Source: Methanothrix sp.
GTDB taxonomy: Archaea > Halobacteriota > Methanosarcinia > Methanotrichales > Methanotrichaceae
Direction: 5' to 3'
Assembly (NCBI GenBank): GCA_028688535.1
Contig: JAQTXY010000163.1
Coordinates: 1 to 5,344 of the forward strand
DNA length: 5,344 bases
Under the pieces are notes generated by a model. It was given only the letters and a program-made list of their open reading frames with translations, ran no database searches and was not told the DNA's origin. Below, piece after piece: positions 1 to 4,290 of this stretch (its first letter is position 1; each line of letters starts with the position of its first letter). The position numbers and the translations under genes were made by a program.

Positions 1-1
1 C

Positions 2-868
2 CAGACTTTGGCCAGGAAATCGAAGCCCAACGTACGGATAAACATGCTGGTTGGGTCCATCATCTCACCGGCGGATGTTCGTTTTCTGCGGCGGCTCTTC
101 GATGACTGGCGCCTGGGATATATCCTGATGCCGGACATATCCGAAACCTTTGATGCCGCCCTCAGCCGGGATCTGCCCCTCATCCCCCAGGGGGGAACGC
201 CTCTTGAAGACATCCGGGACTGTGCCAACTCAATTGCGACACTGACCATCGGCGGATGGGTGCAAGAGCCGGGAGCGGGAGACTATCTGGAAAAGGAATT
301 CAAAGTTCCCCATGTTGCTCTGCCTCTGCCCATAAGTTTAGAATTCGCCGACCGTCTGGCTGCAAATCTGGAAGAGCTGACCGGGCTTTCCATGCCGGAG
401 AGCTATGAACGGGAGAGGGGACGGTTGCTGGACTCAATGGTCGATGCTCATAAGGTTCTGGCTGATGTTAAGACTGCAGTCTACGGAGACACCGAAATGG
501 TCCTGGGCATAACCCGCATCATGATGGAGCTGGGGATGAAGCCGCAGATAGTGGCTACTGGCGCCGCCAATCCTGCGTTTGCGGAAAATGCCGCAGAGAT
601 TGCACCCGGGTCCAAGGTTTCGATGGGGGCTGATTTCTCCCAGATCGCAGAGGAGGCGGCGAGCCGGGATATCGAGCTCTTGGTAGGCCCCTTCACAGGG
701 AGAGGGATTGCCAGAAAAGAGAATATTCCGCTCCTGCGGGTGGGACTGCCCAATCATGATCGCTACGGAGCCTCTCATCAGTTGTTCCTAGGATATGAGG
801 GCTCGATGAATTTGGTGGAAGGAATGGCCAACGCCCTGCTGGAAAGCAGAGAGAAGGTGGCGACATGA
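2..868 (+). CDS. nifN: Nitrogenase cofactor scaffold protein NifN-like, 5'-truncated by window edge
   Basis: Partial gene: the frame is open to the left edge and 288 residues are visible. The family usually has about 430-460, so roughly the first 150, including the N-terminal cysteines, are missing. The TTG at position 8 lies inside the conserved fold and is not a credible start. Seen from the first complete codon: ISPADV (about residues 20-25), a PDISET segment (44-49), GGTPLEDI (64-71), ERGRLLDSMVDAH (about 136-149), VYGD (160-163) and a C-terminal GLPNHDR followed by LGYEGSMNL (from about 248). These match the beta-type NifK/NifN fold of nitrogenase component 1. The end, with the GYEG segment followed by an 'ANALLE'-type helix, looks more like NifN than NifK. 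NifN pairs with NifE as the cytoplasmic scaffold where the FeMo cofactor precursor matures. NifK or an alternative-nitrogenase homologue cannot be excluded without the N-terminus. The downstream molybdate transporter fits a Mo-nitrogenase locus. Confidence 0.8.
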   Translation, partial: QTLARKSKPNVRINMLVGSIISPADVRFLRRLFDDWRLGYILMPDISETFDAALSRDLPLIPQGGTPLEDIRDCANSIATLTIGGWVQEPGAGDYLEKEFKVPHVALPLPISLEFADRLAANLEELTGLSMPESYERERGRLLDSMVDAHKVLADVKTAVYGDTEMVLGITRIMMELGMKPQIVATGAANPAFAENAAEIAPGSKVSMGADFSQIAEEAASRDIELLVGPFTGRGIARKENIPLLRVGLPNHDRYGASHQLFLGYEGSMNLVEGMANALLESREKVAT

Positions 869-1242
869 GAGAAGACTACAAGCTGGAGCAGTTTCAGAAT
901 AAAGAGTATATCAGACTTGAAACTGTTAAGAGGAACGGACAGTTGGTTCCAACACCTGTATGGTTTGTGGTAGATGATGGCCGGCTCTTCGTTCGGTCCT
1001 ATGCCAATAGCGGCAAGGTCAAACGCATGCTCAATAATCCTCATGTCCGGGTTACGCCCTCAGATGCTGTGGGAAAACCCTGCGGTGTGGCCATCGATGG
1101 CACTGCCGTTCGAGCTAATGGTGATATGGAGATCAAGATAAGTCAGCAGCTCTACCGCAAATATGGCTTGATGAAAATGTCCTTTGATCTGTGGGGCGCC
1201 ATCAAGCAGCTCGACTGGGCAGTATTCGCCATTGAGGTTTGA
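865..1242 (+). CDS. PPOX-class, probably F420-dependent, split-barrel flavoprotein
   Basis: A 125-residue protein of the pyridoxamine-phosphate-oxidase-like split beta-barrel group. It resembles the small actinobacterial and archaeal 'PPOX class F420-dependent' enzymes (Rv2061-like). Seen: LETVKRNGQLVPTPVWFVVDDGRLFVRS (about 18-45), the strand-turn-strand core; SGKVKRMLNNPHVRV (49-63), the basic segment that usually holds the cofactor phosphate; and a GKPCGVAIDGTAV strand (70-82). Length is normal for the family and there is no signal peptide or membrane segment, so it should be cytoplasmic. Members use F420, FMN or haem-type ligands; the substrate here cannot be told from sequence. The ATG overlaps the nifN stop as ATGA, and a GGTG-type ribosome site (856-859) sits inside the end of nifN, which points to translational coupling. 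A redox or protective role linked to nitrogenase is inference only. The fold is well supported; the cofactor is less certain. Confidence 0.8.
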   Translation: MREDYKLEQFQNKEYIRLETVKRNGQLVPTPVWFVVDDGRLFVRSYANSGKVKRMLNNPHVRVTPSDAVGKPCGVAIDGTAVRANGDMEIKISQQLYRKYGLMKMSFDLWGAIKQLDWAVFAIEV

Positions 1243-1251
1243 AAGGAGCAT

Positions 1252-1301
1252 GGGAGAAGGATATAAACCTCTCCCGCGGGAGCGAAAAGATTATATGTTT
1301 T
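1252..1301 (+). terminator. Hairpin region after the nifN operon, candidate terminator
   Basis: Ten bases after the flavoprotein stop, GGGAGA-A-GG (1252-1260) pairs with CC-TCTCCC (1268-1275). This gives 8 base pairs with one bulged A and a 7-nt loop. The CTCCC arm is also the left half of a perfect 12-bp palindrome, CTCCCGCGGGAG (1271-1282), so two alternative hairpins are possible. Only a short T-run (1298-1301) follows, which is weak by archaeal terminator standards. It could equally be a 3'-end stabilising structure or, as DNA, an operator just upstream of the modA promoter. Confidence 0.4.
1284..1297 (+). promoter_or_regulatory. Candidate modA promoter (BRE + TATA box)
   Basis: An A-rich BRE-like stretch, GAAAAG (1284-1289), leads into ATTATATG (1290-1297), a reasonable archaeal TATA box. 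Transcription would then start about 24-26 bases downstream, near 1318-1322, leaving a leader of about 50 nt before modA. The 131-base gap after the flavoprotein gene supports a separate promoter for modABC. Confidence 0.5.
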
Positions 1302-1305
1302 ACAT

Positions 1306-1344
1306 AAACGCTATCATTCTAATTAAACGTAAACAATAGTGTTT
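1306..1344. promoter_or_regulatory. Inverted repeat across predicted modA start site, possible operator
   Basis: AAACGCTAT (1306-1314) and ATAGTGTTT (1336-1344) are inverted copies matching at 8 of 9 positions. Their centres are 30 bp apart, close to three helical turns, and they bracket the start site predicted from the TATA box. Such placement suits a repressor operator, for instance a metal- or molybdate-responsive one. The identity of any regulator is unknown. Confidence 0.4.
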
Positions 1345-1364
1345 GCATAGAAATTGAGTAGGAA

Positions 1365-1370
1365 GGAGGA
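1365..1370 (+). promoter_or_regulatory. modA ribosome binding site (GGAGGA)
   Basis: A strong GGAGG motif lies 4 nt before the ATG at 1374 and 10 nt before a second in-frame ATG at 1380. Measured to the same GG of the anti-Shine-Dalgarno alignment, the sites before the flavoprotein, modC and amt have 7-10 nt, so the ATG at 1380 may be the true start. The protein would lose only two residues. Confidence 0.7.
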
Positions 1371-1373
1371 AGA

Positions 1374-2222
1374 ATGCAAATGATCAAGAAACATGTATTT
1401 GCAGCCTTGATTGTAGCTATAGTTTTGGCTTCGTCTGCAGGATTGGCAGAAGAGCCAAAAGAGCTCACCGTCTTTACTGCTGCGTCGTTGACGGGGGCTT
1501 TAGGAGAGATTGGACAGATTTACACGAATCAAACAAATATCGAAGTGGCTTTTAACTTCGATGGATCACAGGCGCTTCGCACCCAGATCGAGAACGGAGC
1601 TTACGCTGATGTCTTTCTCTCTGCCAATAAGAAGCAGATGAATGCCGTAAAGAATAGCGGACTGATGAACAACAGCAGCATCATCATCTTCACAAAAAAC
1701 AAGCTCTCGCTTATCGTTCCCAAGGGAAACCCTGCCAAGATTGGCAACCTCTCAGACCTTGCCAAGCCAGGTCTCAAGATCGTCATAGGAACGAAGGATG
1801 TGCCGGTTGGCGACTATGCGTTGCAGATCATAGGTAAGCTGGGCAATGATTCCGCCTACGGTCCGGACTATAAGACAAAAGTGCTGGCAAACATTATCTC
1901 TCAAGAGACCAATGTCAATTACGTGGTGACCAAGGTAGCCCTGGGAGAAGCAGATGTCGGATTTGCATATGTCTCCGATATCACCGAGGAACTAACAAGC
2001 AAGGTGGATAAGATAGACATCCCGGATGAATACAATATCATCGCCGAGTACCCTCTGGGAATATTGCTGGAATCCAAGTATCCGGCCGAGAGTTGGGAGT
2101 TTATAGATCTGGTAATGTCAGATGAGGGGAAGGCTGTCTTAGAGAAATACGGCTTTGCGCCAGTGGAAAACGAACCTGTAATATCAGAAGGGACTGCTTC
2201 GGCGGCAAAAGCTGCAGCTTAA
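1374..2222 (+). CDS. modA: Molybdate ABC transporter substrate-binding protein ModA
   Basis: A 282-residue extracytoplasmic binding protein that captures molybdate and delivers it to ModB. The N-terminus has a signal peptide: basic IKKH, then a hydrophobic core (about 8-22) and a likely cleavage after GLA (residue 25). There is no lipobox cysteine and no C-terminal membrane anchor. ModA hallmarks are ELTVFTAASL (30-39, with the oxyanion-binding Ser38), NFDGSQAL (61-68, Ser65), GAYADVFLSAN (75-85), VPVGDYA (143-149) and a late GEADVGFAYVSD segment. The VPVGDYA loop and the length resemble bacterial-type ModA more than the longer archaeal WtpA. Sulfate- and tungstate-type relatives are less likely given AASL and NFDGS. 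The C-terminus ends in a low-complexity Ala-rich tail. It is the first gene of modABC, with its own likely promoter and a strong GGAGG site. ATG at 1380 is an alternative start. Confidence is high for the family and moderate for molybdate over tungstate. Confidence 0.92.
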   Translation: MQMIKKHVFAALIVAIVLASSAGLAEEPKELTVFTAASLTGALGEIGQIYTNQTNIEVAFNFDGSQALRTQIENGAYADVFLSANKKQMNAVKNSGLMNNSSIIIFTKNKLSLIVPKGNPAKIGNLSDLAKPGLKIVIGTKDVPVGDYALQIIGKLGNDSAYGPDYKTKVLANIISQETNVNYVVTKVALGEADVGFAYVSDITEELTSKVDKIDIPDEYNIIAEYPLGILLESKYPAESWEFIDLVMSDEGKAVLEKYGFAPVENEPVISEGTASAAKAAA

Positions 2223-2271
2223 CTGGATGGTTAATCCTTTGGGCGGGGGAAAGAAGAGTAATAGAGGATCA

Positions 2272-3171
2272 ATGGCTTCCAATCAGGCTGATATTAGCCG
2301 TTTCGATGAAAGGTCTCTTGCTGAACTGGTAAATCACGAGCATGAGACACCGGGCAAGGCTATCTGCATCCCTTCCCGGACCCGAGAAGTGGCTATGAAA
2401 GCGGGTTTAGCCTTTTTGCTGACACTGGCCATGGCTTTCATAGCCTTGCCGGTGGTTGCGCTCTTCCTGAAAAGCCCCCTGGAGACTACCCTCAGATCTC
2501 TGCACGATCCGATGGTGTTGGATGCCCTGCGTCTGTCTCTTACAACATCGACCTTGACTACAATTATTGTGGTCGTTATGGGGACTCCCATCGCCTATGT
2601 CAGCGCAAGGTTTCACTATTTCGGCAAAGAGATCGCCGATTCCTTAATCGACCTGCCGGTAATCATGCCGCCTGCCGTAGCCGGCATTGCTCTGCTCATG
2701 GCCTTTGGAAGGATGGGTATTGTAGGTCACTACCTTAGCGCCTTTGGAATAAGCATCGCCTTTACCACCCTGGCTGTGATCATAGCCCAGGTCTTTGTCT
2801 CCTCCCCTTTTTACATACGCCAGGCAAGGACGAGCTTTGAAGACGTGGACCTGGCCTTCGAGAATGCGGCCCGCACTTTAGGCGCTTCCCGGGTTTACAC
2901 CTTCTTGCATGTGATCTTGCCCATAGCCATGAACGGCCTAATCTCCGGTGCCATCATGGCCTTCGCTCGCTCATTGGGTGAATTCGGGGCTACCATCATG
3001 TTTGCCGGAAACTTCCAGGGCCGCACTCAGACCATGCCTCTGGCCATCTACACAGCCATGCAGGGTGATCTGGATGTCTCGCTCTGTCTGTCCATAATAT
3101 TGGTAGCCATCTCCTTTGTGGTCATCATTATCGTGAAAACAATGACTCGGCGGGTGATTATGAGATGCTAG
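2272..3171 (+). CDS. modB: Molybdate ABC transporter permease ModB
   Basis: Integral membrane permease of the molybdate importer. Counting from the upstream ATG at 2227 (314 residues), six hydrophobic segments can be seen at about 58-80, 105-128, 141-162, 178-200, 235-255 and 285-304. The EAA loop that docks on ModC is clear: ENAARTLGAS (212-221) with ILP (230-232), followed by RSLGEFGATIMFAGN, typical of ModB. Family members are usually about 225-265 residues, so a hydrophilic N-terminal stretch is extra. Three starts are possible: 2227 (4 nt after modA, no ribosome site), 2272 (AGAGG at 2263-2267) and 2395 (gives a normal 258-residue protein, but no good ribosome site). I chose 2272 because it alone has a recognisable site, though with a short 4-nt spacer. 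Its last 7 nt overlap modC, suggesting coupled translation. Function is secure; the start is not. Confidence 0.92.
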   Translation: MASNQADISRFDERSLAELVNHEHETPGKAICIPSRTREVAMKAGLAFLLTLAMAFIALPVVALFLKSPLETTLRSLHDPMVLDALRLSLTTSTLTTIIVVVMGTPIAYVSARFHYFGKEIADSLIDLPVIMPPAVAGIALLMAFGRMGIVGHYLSAFGISIAFTTLAVIIAQVFVSSPFYIRQARTSFEDVDLAFENAARTLGASRVYTFLHVILPIAMNGLISGAIMAFARSLGEFGATIMFAGNFQGRTQTMPLAIYTAMQGDLDVSLCLSIILVAISFVVIIIVKTMTRRVIMRC

Positions 3172-3860
3172 AGATTGATATCAAGAAGAGGCTGCGTGAT
3201 TTCGATTTGCGGGTCCAGCTGGACATCCCCAGAGGCAAGACGCTCATGCTGGTGGGAGATAACGGCTGCGGAAAGACAACGCTGCTTAACCTGGTGGCCG
3301 GGCTCGACAATCCCGATAACGGGAGAATTGCGCTCGACGGCAGAGTGCTTTATGATTCAGGCAACGGGACAAATGTCCCTCCCGAGGCCAGAGGCATTGG
3401 ATATGTCTTTCAAAGCTATGCCCTCTTTCCCCACATGAGCATTTACGATAATGTGGCTTTTGGACTGCGCACCCGGAGGATGGCGGCCAGCGAGATCAAA
3501 ATCCTGGTGAAAGAGCATCTAGAGGCGGCTTCACTTTGGGAGATAAGAAAGGCAAAGGCGGCAGATATCTCGGGCGGCCAGAAGCAGAGGACGGCACTGG
3601 CTCGAGCTCTTATCATCGAGCCTCGTCTCCTTCTGCTGGATGAGCCGCTTTCCGCCCTGGATGTAAGAAAACAAGCGACTATGAGAAAGGAGCTCCGAGA
3701 GACAATTCGCGCCTGCGGCGTTCCCTGCATTATCGTCACTCATGACCTGAGGGATGTGGCCTGCCTGGGGGATCAGGCCTGCCTTCTGGAGCAGGGAATG
3801 ATTGCTCAGCATGCTGGTGCCGAGGAGGTTCTTAACTGGGGCTTATGCACGGACTTCTGA
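3165..3860 (+). CDS. modC: Molybdate ABC transporter ATP-binding protein ModC, short form
   Basis: The cytoplasmic ATPase that powers ModAB. All ABC motifs are intact: Walker A GDNGCGKTT (31-39), Q-loop Gln83 in VFQSYALFPH, signature ISGGQKQR (135-142; Ile replaces the common Leu), Walker B LLLLDEP (155-161, catalytic Glu160), D-loop SALD (163-166) and H-loop His193 in VTHD. At 231 residues it lacks the C-terminal TOBE/MOP regulatory domain found in ModC proteins of about 350 residues. It ends in an unusual NWGLCTDF shortly after the AEEVL segment. I read the other frames past the stop and saw no TOBE-like continuation, so there is no sign of a simple frameshift. GGTGAT (3153-3158) is a good ribosome site 6 nt before the ATG. 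The gene overlaps modB by 7 nt and its context fixes the substrate as molybdate (or tungstate). Confidence 0.92.
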   Translation: MLEIDIKKRLRDFDLRVQLDIPRGKTLMLVGDNGCGKTTLLNLVAGLDNPDNGRIALDGRVLYDSGNGTNVPPEARGIGYVFQSYALFPHMSIYDNVAFGLRTRRMAASEIKILVKEHLEAASLWEIRKAKAADISGGQKQRTALARALIIEPRLLLLDEPLSALDVRKQATMRKELRETIRACGVPCIIVTHDLRDVACLGDQACLLEQGMIAQHAGAEEVLNWGLCTDF

Positions 3861-3865
3861 AGGCA

Positions 3866-3958
3866 AGATGTAACAATCTTTGCATCTCCTAAAGCGCTGA
3901 CCTATTCCTTTTATCAGGGATAGTTACACCATTTTTCACTTCTTAATTGTTGTTTCCT
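3866..3958 (+). terminator. Candidate terminator of modABC: hairpin plus T-rich tract
   Basis: Five bases after the modC stop, AGATGTAA (3866-3873) pairs with TTGCATCT (3880-3887), giving 8 base pairs including one G-U and a 6-nt loop. A T-rich stretch follows further on (about 3931-3958, including a run of five Ts at 3932-3936). Archaeal termination relies mainly on T-tracts, so the tract is probably the more important part. Confidence 0.45.
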
Positions 3959-3975
3959 GTCTTAAAATGATTACT

Positions 3976-3993
3976 TTATTAATATCGTAATAA
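3976..3993. repeat. 18-bp palindrome TTATTA-N6-TAATAA
   Basis: Perfect 6-bp arms separated by ATATCG, the size of a dimeric regulator site. The AT-rich surroundings make chance occurrence fairly likely. Confidence 0.3.
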
Positions 3994-4063
3994 TTAGTGG
4001 TGTTTCTGATGAGGTGCATTCATACATACGTCTCTATTTTATGCGATACTAAGAAATGTTCTC

Positions 4064-4079
4064 AAAAATATATTTAAAT
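4064..4079 (+). promoter_or_regulatory. Strong distal TATA box upstream of amt
   Basis: An A-run (4064-4068), which could act as a BRE, leads into TATATTTAAAT (4069-4079). A start site about 25 bases further on would fall near 4095-4100, leaving a leader of about 190 nt before amt, or marking a separate small RNA. The motif is nearly symmetrical, so minus-strand use is possible. Confidence 0.45.
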
Positions 4080-4096
4080 TCATAATCGACAGACTA

Positions 4097-4121
4097 ATAA
4101 CTGTAGGGGTTATGCAGTTAT
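4097..4121 (+). repeat. Stem-loop at predicted distal transcription start
   Basis: ATAACTGTA (4097-4105) pairs with TATGCAGTTAT from 4113 to 4121: nine pairs, one of them G-U, around the 7-nt loop GGGGTTA (4106-4112). As DNA the outer seven pairs form the inverted repeat ATAACTG-N11-CAGTTAT. It sits where a transcript from the distal TATA box should begin, so it could be a 5'-end RNA hairpin or an operator. Confidence 0.45.
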
Positions 4122-4138
4122 GAATGGATATGAATAGA
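4119..4138 (+). repeat. Tandem 10-bp direct repeat TATGAATGGA/TATGAATAGA
   Basis: Two adjacent 10-bp units match at 9 of 10 positions, one helical turn apart. TATGAAT also occurs inverted as ATTCATA at 4018-4024 and 4078-4084, and GAATGGAT recurs at 4209-4216. Confidence 0.5.
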
Positions 4139-4243
4139 TCAGAGCAATTCAGATTTTCTATTAAATACCCTTTTAACTGCCTCGAATAAGGCCTCTGCAG
4201 CAATGTGCGAATGGATTTCGTTACACAGGCCACTGAGTTAATA

Positions 4244-4256
4244 CAAAAATTAAATA
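4244..4256 (+). promoter_or_regulatory. Proximal amt promoter (BRE + TATA box)
   Basis: CAAAAA (4244-4249) followed by TTAAATA (4250-4256) fits an archaeal BRE/TATA pair. Initiation about 25 bases downstream, near 4277-4280, would leave a leader of little more than ten bases holding the ribosome site. This is a typical short archaeal leader and the simplest promoter for amt. Confidence 0.5.
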
Positions 4257-4280
4257 GGTTTGGCTATACAATTGATTAAG

Positions 4281-4286
4281 GGTGAT
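4281..4286 (+). promoter_or_regulatory. amt ribosome binding site GGTGAT fixing a TTG start
   Basis: GGTGAT complements the 3' end of archaeal 16S rRNA and lies 4 nt before TTG (4291). An in-frame TAG (4288-4290) rules out any earlier start. The next in-frame ATG (4339) would remove the conserved GDTAWVL segment of the first helix. Confidence 0.75.
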
Positions 4287-4290
4287 GTAG

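Larger units (their letters stand above)
3861..4290. other. 430-base AT-rich intergenic region between modC and amt
   Basis: No convincing protein gene on either strand. It holds, in order, a likely modABC terminator, the palindrome TTATTA-N6-TAATAA (3976-3993), a strong TATA box (about 4064-4079), a hairpin (4097-4121), a 10-bp tandem repeat (4119-4138) and a second, proximal promoter (4244-4256). The only ORF of note, 64 codons on the minus strand (4039-4233), has no recognisable motifs or ribosome site. Confidence 0.6.

Noticed and set aside
8..10. TTG at position 8 as the start of the first gene
   Set aside because: The frame is open to the left edge and the protein begins in the middle of the conserved component-1 fold, so the gene starts upstream of the window.
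434..1251. Minus-strand ORFs opposite nifN and the flavoprotein gene
   Set aside because: They are antisense shadows of well-supported genes and show no family motifs.
1250..1339. 29-codon ORF directly after the flavoprotein gene
   Set aside because: The purine-rich site is only one base from its ATG, the peptide has no recognisable features, and the stretch overlaps the hairpins and the modA promoter.
1243..1373. Moco-type riboswitch ahead of modA
   Set aside because: The predicted leader is only about 50 nt, too short and AT-rich for the multi-stem Moco motif, which is known from bacteria.
3175..3812. Alternative-frame and minus-strand ORFs within modC
   Set aside because: modC carries every ABC ATPase motif in its own frame; the others are shadows.
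3838..3900. Frameshift hiding a ModC TOBE domain
   Set aside because: Reading on in another frame gives only about 19 more codons, with no TOBE-like sequence, before a stop.
4039..4233. 64-codon minus-strand ORF in the modC-amt gap
   Set aside because: AT-rich, no ribosome site seen, no recognisable motif, and it covers the promoter and repeat elements.
3861..4290. NrpR nitrogen-repressor operator (GGAA-N6-TTCC) ahead of amt
   Set aside because: I scanned the gap by eye and found no pair with the right spacing; a degenerate form could still be missed. The modA spacer also lacks one.
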